DNA of 64,000 bases from Stutzerimonas stutzeri (lineage in GTDB: Bacteria; Pseudomonadota; Gammaproteobacteria; Pseudomonadales; Pseudomonadaceae): NCBI RefSeq assembly GCF_038561965.1, contig NZ_CP139348.1, positions 4,464,001-4,528,000 of the forward strand, given 5' to 3'. The notes beneath the pieces are model-generated. The model made no database searches and was not told the origin of the DNA. It saw only the letters and a list, made by a program, of their open reading frames with translations. The position numbers and the translations under genes are program-made. Positions 47,599-57,379 of this stretch are shown in pieces (positions within the stretch are counted from its first letter, which is position 1; every line of letters starts with the position of its first letter).

Positions 47599-48516
47599 GT
47601 GAACCCTATGCAAGCCGACCTGTATCCCTCGCGCCAGGAAGACCAGCCCAGCTGGCAAGAACGCCTGGATCCGGTCGTCTACCGCAGCGACCTGGAGAAT
47701 GCGCCGATAGCGGCGGAGCTGATCGAGCGTTTCGAGCGCGACGGCTACCTGGTCATCCCCAATTTGTTCAGCGCCGACGAAGTCGCGCTGTTTCGCGCCG
47801 AACTCGAGCGCATGCGCCAGGACCCGGCCGTCGCCGGCTCCGGCAAGACCATCAAGGAACCTGACAGCGGCGCGGTCCGCTCGGTGTTCGACATCCACAG
47901 TGACAACGAACTGTTCGCCCGAGTGGCGGCAGACGAGCGCACCGCCGGCATCGCGCGCTTCATTCTCGGCGGTGATCTGTACGTGCATCAGTCGCGGATG
48001 AACTTCAAGCCAGGCTTCACCGGCAAGGAGTTCTACTGGCACTCGGACTTCGAGACCTGGCACGTCGAGGACGGCATGCCGCGCATGCGTTGCCTGTCCT
48101 GCTCGATACTGCTGACCGACAACGAGCCGCACAACGGCCCGCTGATGCTGATGCCCGGTTCGCACAAGCACTACGTGCGCTGCGTCGGTGCCACGCCGGA
48201 AAACCACTACGAGAAATCCCTGCGCAAGCAGGAGATCGGCATCCCCGACCAGAACAGCCTGAGTGAGCTGGCGAGCCGCTCCGGTATCGACTGCGCCACC
48301 GGCCCGGCTGGCAGCGTGGTGTTCTTCGACTGCAACACCATGCACGGCTCCAACGGCAACATCACACCCAGCGCGCGGAGCAATCTGTTCTACGTCTACA
48401 ACCATGTGGATAATGCCGTGCAGCCGCCGTTCTGCGAGCAGAAGCCCCGCCCGGCCTTCGTTGCCGAGCGCGAAGATTTCAAGCCGCTGGACATTCAGCC
48501 GCAACAGTATCTCTGA
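47599..48516 (+). CDS. ectD: EctD, ectoine hydroxylase
   Basis: This 305-residue Fe(II)/2-oxoglutarate dioxygenase converts ectoine to 5-hydroxyectoine. The EctD signature FYWHSDFETWHVEDGMPRMR carries the first Fe His and Asp; the last Fe His is in CNTMHGSN. The GTG at 47599 is five bases after AAAGGAGG and is preferred, although the ATG at 47608 is closer to the N-terminus I recall for Pseudomonas stutzeri EctD. Confidence 0.95.
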   Translation: MNPMQADLYPSRQEDQPSWQERLDPVVYRSDLENAPIAAELIERFERDGYLVIPNLFSADEVALFRAELERMRQDPAVAGSGKTIKEPDSGAVRSVFDIHSDNELFARVAADERTAGIARFILGGDLYVHQSRMNFKPGFTGKEFYWHSDFETWHVEDGMPRMRCLSCSILLTDNEPHNGPLMLMPGSHKHYVRCVGATPENHYEKSLRKQEIGIPDQNSLSELASRSGIDCATGPAGSVVFFDCNTMHGSNGNITPSARSNLFYVYNHVDNAVQPPFCEQKPRPAFVAEREDFKPLDIQPQQYL

Positions 48517-48519
48517 GGC

Positions 48520-48549
48520 GATCGGGCGCGTCTGATGACGGGCCCGATC
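48520..48549 (+). terminator. Hairpin between ectD and ask
   Basis: GATCGGGC (48520-48527) pairs with GCCCGATC (48542-48549) around a 14-base loop, followed by CCTTGGTTTGG. This is a weak terminator or processing hairpin, four bases after the ectD stop. Confidence 0.4.
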
Positions 48550-48670
48550 CCTTGGTTTGGCCGATCGCTTATTGGCCCAGGGATGAACTCACTTCCAGCT
48601 CGTTGATCGACAGGTGCGCCAGCCGCGCCGGGCCCGTCAACGGCCTGCCAGATTCGGACGCAATATAAAG

Positions 48671-50101
48671 ATGCATACCGTAGAAAAGATCGGCGGCACG
48701 TCGATGAGCCGCTTCGAGGAAGTCCTCGACAACATCTTCATCGGCCGCCGGGAAGGCCCCGCGCTGTACCAGCGCATCTTCGTCGTCTCGGCCTACAGCG
48801 GCATGACCAATCTGCTGCTGGAACACAAGAAGACCGGCGAGCCGGGTGTTTACCAGCGCTTCGCCGACGCCCAGAGCGAAGGCGCCTGGCGCGAAGCACT
48901 GGAACATGTGCGCCAGCGCATGCTGGAAAAGAACGCCGAACTGTTCAGTTCCGAGTACGAGCTGCACGCCGCCAACCAGTTCATCAATTCGCGCATCGAC
49001 GATGCCAGCGAGTGCATGCACAGCCTGCAGAAGCTCTGCGCCTACGGCCATTTCCAGCTCTCCGAACACCTGATGAAGGTGCGCGAGATGCTCGCCTCCC
49101 TTGGCGAAGCGCACAGCGCCTTCAACTCGGTGCTGGCGCTCAAGCAACGTGGTGTCAATGCGCGCCTGGCCGACCTCACCGGCTGGCAGCAGGAAGCACC
49201 GCTGCCGTTCGAGGAGATGATCGCCAGCCACTTCGCCGGTTTCGACTTCGCCCGCGAACTGGTGGTCGCCACCGGCTATACGCATTGTGCCGAAGGCCTG
49301 ATGAACACCTTCGACCGCGGCTACAGCGAGATCACCTTTGCCCAGATCGCTGCCGCCACCGGCGCGCATGAAGCGATCATCCACAAGGAATTCCACCTCT
49401 CCAGCGCCGACCCGAACCTGGTCGGAGCCGACAAGGTGGTCACCATCGGCCGCACCAACTACGACGTCGCCGACCAGCTGTCGAACCTCGGCATGGAGGC
49501 AATCCACCCGCGTGCGGCCAAGACCCTGCGCCGCGCCGGTGTCGAGCTGCGCATCAAGAATGCCTTCGAACCGGATCACGGCGGCACCCTGATCAGCCAG
49601 GACTACAAGAGCGAGAGGCCTTGCGTAGAGATCATCGCGGGGCGCAAGGACGTGTTCGGCATCGAGGTGTTCGATCAGGACATGCTCGGCGACATTAGCC
49701 ACGACATGGAAATCAGCAAGCTGCTCAAGCAGCTCAAGCTCTATGTGGTGAACAAGGACTCCGACGCCAACAGCATCACCTACTACGCCTCCGGCTCGCG
49801 CAAGCTGATCAACCGCGCCGCGCGGCTGATCGAGGAGAAGTACCCGGCCGCTGAGGTCACGGTGCACAACCTGGCCATCGTTTCGGCGATCGGTTCGGAC
49901 CTCAAGGTCAAAGGCATTCTCGCCAAGACCGTGGCGGCACTGGCCGAAGCGGGCATCAGCATCCAGGCGATCCACCAGTCGATCCGCCAGGTGGAAATGC
50001 AGTGCGTGGTCAACGAAGAGGACTACGACGCCGCGATCGCAGCGCTGCACCGCGCGTTGATCGAGCCGGAAAACCATGGCGACGTGATCGCCGCGGCCTG
50101 A
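48671..50101 (+). CDS. ask_ect: Ectoine-type aspartokinase (Ask_Ect)
   Basis: This 476-residue aspartokinase begins MHTVEKIGGTSMSRFEEVL, with the kinase motif KIGGTSM and C-terminal ACT repeats (about 385-470: VHNLAIVSAIGSDLKVKGIL, and a second repeat). Ask_Ect enzymes feed aspartyl phosphate into ectoine synthesis and escape threonine feedback. It is the last gene of ectABCD-ask, followed by a strong terminator. The start at 48671 matches the family. Confidence 0.94.
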   Translation: MHTVEKIGGTSMSRFEEVLDNIFIGRREGPALYQRIFVVSAYSGMTNLLLEHKKTGEPGVYQRFADAQSEGAWREALEHVRQRMLEKNAELFSSEYELHAANQFINSRIDDASECMHSLQKLCAYGHFQLSEHLMKVREMLASLGEAHSAFNSVLALKQRGVNARLADLTGWQQEAPLPFEEMIASHFAGFDFARELVVATGYTHCAEGLMNTFDRGYSEITFAQIAAATGAHEAIIHKEFHLSSADPNLVGADKVVTIGRTNYDVADQLSNLGMEAIHPRAAKTLRRAGVELRIKNAFEPDHGGTLISQDYKSERPCVEIIAGRKDVFGIEVFDQDMLGDISHDMEISKLLKQLKLYVVNKDSDANSITYYASGSRKLINRAARLIEEKYPAAEVTVHNLAIVSAIGSDLKVKGILAKTVAALAEAGISIQAIHQSIRQVEMQCVVNEEDYDAAIAALHRALIEPENHGDVIAAA

Positions 50102-50115
50102 TCGCAGCATCACTC

Positions 50116-50141
50116 AAAACGCCGGGCTCGCCCGGCGTTTT
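50116..50141 (+). terminator. Strong intrinsic terminator of the ect cluster
   Basis: AAAACGCCGGG-CTCG-CCCGGCGTTTT is an 11-bp perfect stem with a 4-base loop and flanking A and T runs, 14 bases after the ask stop. Confidence 0.9.
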
Positions 50142-50272
50142 GCTGTCTGGACGCTGACGCCGATCAATACTGCCAGCACCGCGCAGGATGACTATGGAGA
50201 CAAGAAGCACGTCACGCCTTACCCGCTAATGCCTGACCTGCTCGCCGGCTTACCCACCATGCAGGAGTTGCC

Positions 50273-50491
50273 ATGTTTCCCGAGTACCGCGATCTGATCA
50301 CCCGCCTCAAGGCAGAAAACAAGACCTTTGCTCACCTGTTCGACGAACACAACGAGCTGGATCAACGGGTCAAAAACATCGAAGCGCACATCGTGCCCGG
50401 CACCGACAGCGAAGTGGAGAACCTGAAAAAGGAGAAGCTGCAGCTCAAGGACCGGCTCTACCAGATGCTCAAGGAAGCATCCGCCGCGTGA
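50273..50491 (+). CDS. YdcH/DUF465-family small protein
   Basis: This 72-residue, highly helical coiled-coil-like protein starts MFPEYRDLITRLKAENKTFA and contains LFDEHNELDQRV and LKKEKLQLKDRLYQML, the DUF465 pattern. Function unknown. GCAGGAGTTGCC gives a good ribosome site. Confidence 0.9.
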   Translation: MFPEYRDLITRLKAENKTFAHLFDEHNELDQRVKNIEAHIVPGTDSEVENLKKEKLQLKDRLYQMLKEASAA

Positions 50492-50618
50492 TCCTTCGGC
50501 GCCCTGCTCAGGCGGGGCGCCCTTCCTTCATCCGGGAATATTGCAGACGACGCGCAATCGGTCGGCAAGCGCAGTAAAATGCCGCGCTTCTTCGATGCCC
50601 TCCTGCGAGTCCCGCGCC

Positions 50619-51992
50619 ATGAGCACCCCCTACCGCACCGAGCTGCTGTCGCCTGCCGGCACGCTGAAATCCATGCGCTACGCCTTCGCCTACGGTGCCG
50701 ATGCGGTATACGCCGGGCAGCCGCGCTACAGCCTGCGTGTGCGCAACAATGAGTTCGATCACGCCAATCTCAAGCTCGGCATCGACGAAGCGCATGCCCT
50801 GGGCAAGCAGTTCTACGTGGTGGTCAACATCGCCCCGCACAACGCCAAGCTGAAGACCTTCATCAAGGACCTTGAGCCGGTGGTGGCGATGGGGCCAGAC
50901 GCGCTGATCATGTCCGATCCCGGCCTGATCATGCTGGTGCGCCAGCATTTCCCCGAGCAAACCATCCACCTCTCGGTGCAGGCCAACGCGGTGAACTGGG
51001 CCACGGTCAAGTTCTGGGAAAGCCAGGGCGTGAGCCGGGTGATTCTTTCCCGCGAGCTGTCGCTGGAGGAGATCGACGAGATCCGCAAGCAGGTGCCGGG
51101 CATGGAGCTGGAAGTCTTCGTCCACGGCGCCCTGTGCATGGCTTACTCCGGCCGCTGCCTGCTGTCGGGCTACATCAACAAGCGCGACCCCAACCAGGGC
51201 AGCTGCACCAACGCCTGCCGCTGGGAGTACAAGACCCACGAGGCGAAGGAAAACGAGATCGGCGACATCGTCCACAAGTACGAGCCGATCGCCGTGCAAC
51301 GAGCCGATCCTGCCAGCCCTGAGCCGACGCTGGGCGCCGGTGCACCGACCGATGAAGTATTCCTGCTCGAGGACAGCAGCCGCCCGGGCGAATTCATGTC
51401 CGCGTTCGAGGACGAGCACGGCACCTACATCATGAACTCCAAGGACTTGCGTGCCGTGCAGCATGTAGAGCGCCTGGTGCAGATGGGCGTGCACTCGCTG
51501 AAGATCGAGGGCCGCACCAAGAGCCATTACTACGTGGCGCGCACCGCGCAGGTCTATCGCAAGGCCATCGACGATGCCCTCGCCGGCCGGCCGTTCGACA
51601 AATCGCTGATGGACACCCTGGAATCGCTGGCCCACCGCGGCTACACCGAGGGCTTCCTGCGTCGTCACGTGCATGACGAATACCAGAACTACGAACGCGG
51701 ATTCTCGGTCTCCGAGCGCCAGCAGTTCGTCGGCGAGCTGACCGGCGAGCGCCGCAACGGTTTGGCCGAGGTGAAGGTGAAGAACCGCTTCGCCGTTGGC
51801 GACAAGCTGGAGCTGATGACGCCGCAAGGCAACCTCAACCTGCGGCTGGAGCAGCTGGAGAACAAGCGCGGCGAAGCGATGGAAGTGGCGCCGGGCGATG
51901 GCCATACCGTCTACCTGCCGGTGCCGGACGACGTCGACCTGCGCTACGCGCTGCTGATGCGCGAACTGGAAGGCACGACTACTCGCGGTTGA
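50619..51992 (+). CDS. trhP: U32-family protein YegQ/TrhP, tRNA uridine hydroxylation
   Basis: This 457-residue peptidase-U32-like protein starts TPYRTELLSPAGTLKSMRYA. The U32 signature is EVFVHGALCMAYSGRCLLSGY, and further cysteines follow in GSCTNACRWEY. Its Escherichia coli homologue makes 5-hydroxyuridine at tRNA position 34 with prephenate-dependent steps. The start at 50619 fits the family. It ends before a bidirectional hairpin. Confidence 0.92.
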   Translation: MSTPYRTELLSPAGTLKSMRYAFAYGADAVYAGQPRYSLRVRNNEFDHANLKLGIDEAHALGKQFYVVVNIAPHNAKLKTFIKDLEPVVAMGPDALIMSDPGLIMLVRQHFPEQTIHLSVQANAVNWATVKFWESQGVSRVILSRELSLEEIDEIRKQVPGMELEVFVHGALCMAYSGRCLLSGYINKRDPNQGSCTNACRWEYKTHEAKENEIGDIVHKYEPIAVQRADPASPEPTLGAGAPTDEVFLLEDSSRPGEFMSAFEDEHGTYIMNSKDLRAVQHVERLVQMGVHSLKIEGRTKSHYYVARTAQVYRKAIDDALAGRPFDKSLMDTLESLAHRGYTEGFLRRHVHDEYQNYERGFSVSERQQFVGELTGERRNGLAEVKVKNRFAVGDKLELMTPQGNLNLRLEQLENKRGEAMEVAPGDGHTVYLPVPDDVDLRYALLMRELEGTTTRG

Positions 51993-52000
51993 GGTGAGGG

Positions 52001-52023
52001 CTGGCGTCGCGTTGCGACGCCAG
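52001..52023. terminator. Bidirectional terminator between trhP and the EAL gene
   Basis: CTGGCGTCGC-GTT-GCGACGCCAG is a perfect 10-bp stem, 3-base loop, between two convergent genes. Confidence 0.7.
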
Positions 52024-52026
52024 CGC

Positions 52027-54879
52027 CTAGCGCAGCAGTTCGGCGAACTGCAGGGCCGGCACCGGTGGGCTGAGCAGGTAGCCCTGAATCTCGTCACACA
52101 GGTTGGCCTTGAGGAAATCCATCTGCGCCTGGGTTTCCACGCCCTCTGCCACCACCTTGCGCTCCAGGCTGTGAACCATGGCGATGATCGCCCGGGTAAT
52201 CGCCGCGTCCTGACTGGAATGCTCCAGCTCGCTGATAAACGAACGGTCGATCTTCACGTAGTCCACCGGAAAGCGCTTGAGGTAGCTCAGCGACGAGAAA
52301 CCGGTGCCGAAATCGTCGATGGCCAACTTCACGCCCAGCGCACGCAGCTGTTCGCTGATGCTGATGGCGTTGTCGATATCATCGAGCAACTGGCTTTCGG
52401 TCAATTCCAGCTCCAGCATCGTCGCCGGCAGGCCGGTTTCCTCCAGCACCTGGCGTACCAGGCTGACGAAGTTGCCCTGGCGTAACTGCTTGACCGAGAG
52501 GTTCACCGAAACGCGGATCTCGGCCAACCCGTCCAGCTGCCACTGACGCGCCTGGCGGCAGGCCTCGCGCAGGACGAACTCACCGAGCGGAATGATCAGG
52601 CCGGTCTCTTCGGCCAGCGGAATGAAGTGGGCCGGCGCGACCAGCCCCCGCTGCGGGTGACGCCAGCGCACCAGCGCTTCTGCGGCTTCGAGGGCGTCGT
52701 CGGCAAGGCTCAGGCGCGGCTGGTAGAACACCTCCAGCTGGCCGACGTCGATCGCCTTGCGCAGCTGATTTTCCAGCTGCAGGTATTGCATGCCAGAAGC
52801 CTGCGGCCGATCGGTGAAGAACTGCAGCGTGTTGCCGCCCAGGTGCTTGGCATGCTGCATGGCCGTGCTGGCCTGGCGCAGCAACACCTCCGCGTCACGG
52901 CTGTTGTCCGGCATCAGGCTGACACCGATGGAGGCGCTGATCACCAGTTCCTGCTCGTCGATGACCATCGGCTTGCGGATTCGCTGCAGCAGCCGGCTGC
53001 CCAGGTGCGCCAGGCCGCTGAGGCTGCCGTAGGCGTCTATCAGCACGACGAATTCGTCGCCGGACAGGCGTGCAATGGTGTCGGCCTCGGCCAGGGTCTG
53101 CGACAGTCGGCGCGAGACCTCGCGCAGCAGGGCATCGGCGGCCTCGTGCCCGAGGCTTTCGTTAAGCAGCTTGAAGCGATCCAGATCGATGTACAGCACG
53201 GCGATGTTGCGCCCATTGCGGCGCACGCGCTGGCAGGCGTCATGCAGGCGCTCCTTGAGCAAGCCACGGTTGGCCAGCCCGGTGAGGTCGTCGTAGTGGG
53301 TCAGGTAACGCAGACGTTCCTCGACCTTGCGGCGCACGCTGAGATCGGAAATGAAGGCGACCACATGGGTGACGCTGTTGTTGGCGTTACGCACCTCACG
53401 CAGCTGCACCCACTGCGGATAGACCTCGCCACTCTTGCGCGTCTCGATCAGCTCGCCCTGCCAATGACCTTGTCGCTCCAGCGCTTCGCGCATCGTTTCA
53501 TACTGTCGCTGGGTTTCCGGCGAACCGGCGATGCGCGCAATGCTGCGCCCCAGCAGCTCCTCGCGCCCATAGCCCGACAGGGTGCAGCAGGCGTCATTGA
53601 CCGCCAGCACACGGTAGCTGTCGTTCATGATCACCATGCCTTCGCTGGCCGCCTCGAATACCGTCGCAGCCAGACGCTGCTGCTCGGCCTGGCTGCGCAG
53701 CTCGCTGATGTCACGGCGGGTGCCGATCATCCGCAGCGCACGGCCAGCGGCGTCGCGCTGGATCACGCGGCCGCGATCTTCGAGGCAGATTTCGCTGCCG
53801 TCGGCGCGCAGTGCCCGGTATTCAACGGTGAAGAGGTCGGTTTCACCCTTCAAGTGCGCGATCAGCGTGGCGCGCACACCATCCAGATCCTTCGGGTGCA
53901 CATCCGGTAGCGGCGAGCCGTTTTCATCACTGCCACGCTGCAGCCCGACGCCAAACACGACTTCCAGGCGGGAATGATGGACATGGTTGTTCTTCAGATC
54001 CCAGTCCCACAGACCGAGACCGCTGGCATCCAGCGCCAGATTGAGCCGCGCCTCGCTTTGCCCGAGCTCATCGGCGACATGCGCGAGCTCAGCGGTACGC
54101 TCGGCAACCCGTTGCTCGAGGCCATCGTAGGCGCTGCGCAGTTGCTGCTCGGCATGGCATCGCTGCTCGATTTCCGAAGCCAGGCGGCGATTGAGCGAAT
54201 CGGCATCGCGGCCTGCTGCTTCCAGCCGTTCGATCAGCTGTTGCCGGTGCGAGCGCTGCTCTAGCCCGTCACTGACCAAGCGATTGATCTGCCAGGCGAC
54301 CAGGCTCAGTGTCGCCAGCACGATCATCGCCAACAAGCCCCAACCCTGTTGCAGCGGATGGCCACTGGTCAGCAGTAACAGCCCTGCTGGAAGCAGGCTG
54401 GGCAAAGCGAAACTGAAAAATGCGGGAAGACTGACGCCATAGGCGACGCTGGCTGCGACGACGACCGAACCGATCAGCCCGTACAGCAACGCCTGAGTGG
54501 CAAAGGCATCGGCGGGCACCAGAACCACCATCGCATAGGCCAGGCTCACCGCAGACACGCCACTGCCGAGCAGAAAGCGCCAGCGCCAGCACCGCGCCGC
54601 TTGCGCCTCGGGGCTGGCCCGGTTGAAAGCGAAGACCTGTTGCAAACGCACCAGCCCAAGAGCGGCCATCCACGCCAGCCAGATTCCAAGCCCGATGCCG
54701 CCCTGCTCGTCCCACAGCACCACGCCGCAGACCAGCGTGGCAAGCAATAACAGCAGGGCGGGCATGCGCGCGCCCCGATAAAGCAACCGGGTGCGTTCGG
54801 CAGCCTGGTCGATCACTGGGACCCCATCTGGGCTTTGCTGTACTGATGCCGGGCAGGCAGTTCGAATGGAATCGGTCAT
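52027..54879 (-). CDS. Membrane PAS-GGDEF-EAL protein
   Basis: This cyclic-di-GMP protein is about 950 residues from the ATG at 54879. It has about six N-terminal membrane helices (about 37-210), a coiled coil (about 215-280), two PAS/PAC domains (about 285-540) and a GGDEF domain with SGDEF at about 605-609. The EAL domain carries EALVRW near 733, DDFGTGFSSL, VKIDRSFI and VAEGVETQ. All main EAL catalytic motifs are present; the cyclase motif has Ser in the first position, seen in some active enzymes. The signal is unknown. Confidence 0.9.
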   Translation of the reverse strand: MTDSIRTACPASVQQSPDGVPVIDQAAERTRLLYRGARMPALLLLLATLVCGVVLWDEQGGIGLGIWLAWMAALGLVRLQQVFAFNRASPEAQAARCWRWRFLLGSGVSAVSLAYAMVVLVPADAFATQALLYGLIGSVVVAASVAYGVSLPAFFSFALPSLLPAGLLLLTSGHPLQQGWGLLAMIVLATLSLVAWQINRLVSDGLEQRSHRQQLIERLEAAGRDADSLNRRLASEIEQRCHAEQQLRSAYDGLEQRVAERTAELAHVADELGQSEARLNLALDASGLGLWDWDLKNNHVHHSRLEVVFGVGLQRGSDENGSPLPDVHPKDLDGVRATLIAHLKGETDLFTVEYRALRADGSEICLEDRGRVIQRDAAGRALRMIGTRRDISELRSQAEQQRLAATVFEAASEGMVIMNDSYRVLAVNDACCTLSGYGREELLGRSIARIAGSPETQRQYETMREALERQGHWQGELIETRKSGEVYPQWVQLREVRNANNSVTHVVAFISDLSVRRKVEERLRYLTHYDDLTGLANRGLLKERLHDACQRVRRNGRNIAVLYIDLDRFKLLNESLGHEAADALLREVSRRLSQTLAEADTIARLSGDEFVVLIDAYGSLSGLAHLGSRLLQRIRKPMVIDEQELVISASIGVSLMPDNSRDAEVLLRQASTAMQHAKHLGGNTLQFFTDRPQASGMQYLQLENQLRKAIDVGQLEVFYQPRLSLADDALEAAEALVRWRHPQRGLVAPAHFIPLAEETGLIIPLGEFVLREACRQARQWQLDGLAEIRVSVNLSVKQLRQGNFVSLVRQVLEETGLPATMLELELTESQLLDDIDNAISISEQLRALGVKLAIDDFGTGFSSLSYLKRFPVDYVKIDRSFISELEHSSQDAAITRAIIAMVHSLERKVVAEGVETQAQMDFLKANLCDEIQGYLLSPPVPALQFAELLR

Positions 54880-55133
54880 GAATATTGTTCTAGTAATAGC
54901 TGCACCCGAATGAGGCTCGACGGAACCAAACCGCGGTCGATAATGGCACGTTGCTAGCGCCGCGTCATACCATGGTGCGTCGGAAAAACGGCGACAGGTA
55001 CGCCAACCGACCAGTGGAAGTGTTCGCGAAGCGCACTTCGGGCCCATGCCAGCTACGTGGGATTGCCAAGTTCGGCGCCGCCGATTGGACTACCGGGCGA
55101 GCGCAGCGCAGGCATTTCCAATAGAATGCCGCG

Positions 55134-57323
55134 ATGCATGACGATCTCTCTCTCCTCCTGAATTCCCTCAACGATGCTCAGCGCCAGGCCGTGGCCGCGC
55201 CGCTGGGACGTCAACTGGTATTGGCTGGCGCCGGCTCGGGCAAGACCCGCGTACTGGTACACCGCATCGCCTGGCTGCATCAGGTCGAACGCGCCTCGCT
55301 GCACTCGATCCTGTCGGTGACCTTCACCAACAAGGCTGCCGCCGAAATGCGTCAGCGCATTGAGCAGCTGTTGCACGTCAACCCGCAGGGCATGTGGGTC
55401 GGCACCTTCCACGGCCTGGCCCACCGCCTGCTGCGGGCGCACTGGCAGGAAGCCAAGCTGGCGCAGAACTTCCAGATTCTCGATTCCGACGACCAGCAGC
55501 GCCTGGTCAAGCGGGTGATCCGCGAACTCGGCCTCGACGAGCAGCGCTGGCCGGCACGCCAGGCGCAGTGGTGGATCAATGGGCAGAAGGACGAAGGCCT
55601 GCGCCCCAAGAACATCCAGGCCGGCGGCGACCTGTTCCTCGCCACTCAGCTGAATATCTACGAAGCCTACGAAGAAGCCTGCGCTCGCGCCGGCGTGATC
55701 GACTTCTCCGAACTGCTGCTGCGTGCGCTGGATCTGTGGCGCGATCATCCGGGCCTGCTCGAGCACTATCAGCGGCGCTTCCGCCATGTGCTGGTCGACG
55801 AGTTCCAGGACACCAACGCGGTGCAGTACGCCTGGCTGCGGCACTTGGCCAAGGGCGGCGAAAGCCTGATGGTGGTCGGCGACGACGACCAGTCGATCTA
55901 TGGCTGGCGCGGCGCGCGCATCGAAAACCTGCACCAGTTCAGCGCCGATTTCCCGGACGCCGAAACCATCCGCCTGGAACAGAACTACCGCTCCACCGCC
56001 TGCATCCTCAAGGCCGCCAACGCGCTGATCGCCAACAACCAGGGCCGTCTCGGCAAGGAACTCTGGACTTCCGGTTGCGAGGGCGAGCCGATCAGCCTGT
56101 ACGCCGCCTTCAACGAGCACGACGAAGCGCGCTACGTGGTCGAAAGCATCGAGAAGGCCATCCGTGACGGCATGAGCCGCAGCGAGATCGCCATCCTTTA
56201 TCGCTCCAACGCCCAGTCGCGGGTGCTGGAAGAGGCGCTGTTGCGCGAGAAGATTCCCTACCGCATCTATGGCGGCCAGCGCTTCTTCGAGCGTGCCGAG
56301 ATCAAGAATGCCATGGCCTACCTGCGCCTGATCCAGACCCGCGACAACGACGCGGCGCTGGAACGGGTAATCAACGTGCCAGCGCGCGGCATCGGTGAGA
56401 AGACCGTCGAAGCCCTGCGCCAAATGGCGCGTGAGCTGGGCCTGTCGATGTGGGCGGCGCTGCATCAGGCGGTCGGTACCAAGGCGGTCTCGGGCCGCGC
56501 AGCCAGCGCGCTGAACGGCTTCGTCGAACTGGTCGACACCCTGGCGCTGAAGGTCGAGGGCATGCAGCTGCACAACATGGCGCAGCTGGTCATTGAGCAA
56601 TCCGGGCTGCTGGCCTATCACCGCGACGAGAAAGGCGAGAAGGCCCAGGCGCGGGTGGAAAACCTCGAGGAACTGGTCTCCGCCGCACGTGCTTTCGACA
56701 GCTACAGCGAAGAGGATGACGACATCCAGTCTCCGCTGGCCGCCTTCCTCGACCACGCCTCGCTGGAGGCCGGCGAACAGCAGGCCGGCGACCACGAGGA
56801 CAGCGTGCAGCTGATGACCCTGCACAGCGCCAAGGGTCTGGAGTTCCCGCTGGTGTTCCTGGTCGGCATGGAAGAAGGCCTGTTCCCGCACAAGATGAGC
56901 CTGGAGGAATCCGGCCGTCTGGAAGAGGAACGCCGCCTGGCCTACGTCGGCATCACCCGCGCCATGCAGCAGCTGGTGATCACCTACGCCGAAACCCGCC
57001 GGCTCTACGGCAGCGAGACCTACAACAAGATCTCGCGCTTCGTCCGTGAAGTGCCGCCAGCGCTGATCCAGGAAGTTCGCCTGAGCAATACCGTGACGCG
57101 CTCGTTCAGCGGCAAGAGCATGAGCGGCTCGTCACTGTTCGATGGCGCCGGCGTGCCGGAAACGCCGTTCAACCTTGGCCAGCGCGTGCGCCATTCGCTG
57201 TTCGGCGAAGGCACCATCCTCAACTTCGAAGGCTCCGGTGCGCAGGCGCGGGTGCAGGTTAACTTCGAGGATGAGGGCAGCAAGTGGCTGATGCTCAGTT
57301 ACGCAAAACTTGAAGCCCTTTGA
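55134..57323 (+). CDS. uvrD: UvrD, DNA helicase II
   Basis: This 729-residue superfamily 1A helicase works in nucleotide excision and mismatch repair. Walker A is AGAGSGKTRV (about 31-40), then TFTNKAAAEM, DEFQDTN, GDDDQSIYGWRGA, EQNYRS, MTLHSAKGLEF and YVGITRAMQ. The C-terminal tail ends in a Tudor-like LGQRVRHSLFGEGTILNFEG segment typical of UvrD. The ribosome site is weak. Confidence 0.95.
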   Translation: MHDDLSLLLNSLNDAQRQAVAAPLGRQLVLAGAGSGKTRVLVHRIAWLHQVERASLHSILSVTFTNKAAAEMRQRIEQLLHVNPQGMWVGTFHGLAHRLLRAHWQEAKLAQNFQILDSDDQQRLVKRVIRELGLDEQRWPARQAQWWINGQKDEGLRPKNIQAGGDLFLATQLNIYEAYEEACARAGVIDFSELLLRALDLWRDHPGLLEHYQRRFRHVLVDEFQDTNAVQYAWLRHLAKGGESLMVVGDDDQSIYGWRGARIENLHQFSADFPDAETIRLEQNYRSTACILKAANALIANNQGRLGKELWTSGCEGEPISLYAAFNEHDEARYVVESIEKAIRDGMSRSEIAILYRSNAQSRVLEEALLREKIPYRIYGGQRFFERAEIKNAMAYLRLIQTRDNDAALERVINVPARGIGEKTVEALRQMARELGLSMWAALHQAVGTKAVSGRAASALNGFVELVDTLALKVEGMQLHNMAQLVIEQSGLLAYHRDEKGEKAQARVENLEELVSAARAFDSYSEEDDDIQSPLAAFLDHASLEAGEQQAGDHEDSVQLMTLHSAKGLEFPLVFLVGMEEGLFPHKMSLEESGRLEEERRLAYVGITRAMQQLVITYAETRRLYGSETYNKISRFVREVPPALIQEVRLSNTVTRSFSGKSMSGSSLFDGAGVPETPFNLGQRVRHSLFGEGTILNFEGSGAQARVQVNFEDEGSKWLMLSYAKLEAL

Positions 57324-57379
57324 GGTTGACGCTAACGTCAAGGCCTCATACCAACAAGAAAGACCAAGGAAACCGACCC

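Noticed and set aside
48569..50113. A 514-codon frame antisense to ask_ect
   Set aside because: Composition typical of an antisense shadow, and it runs across the ask terminator region.
55053..56891. A 612-codon frame antisense to uvrD
   Set aside because: Shadow of uvrD codons; no start context and no domain.
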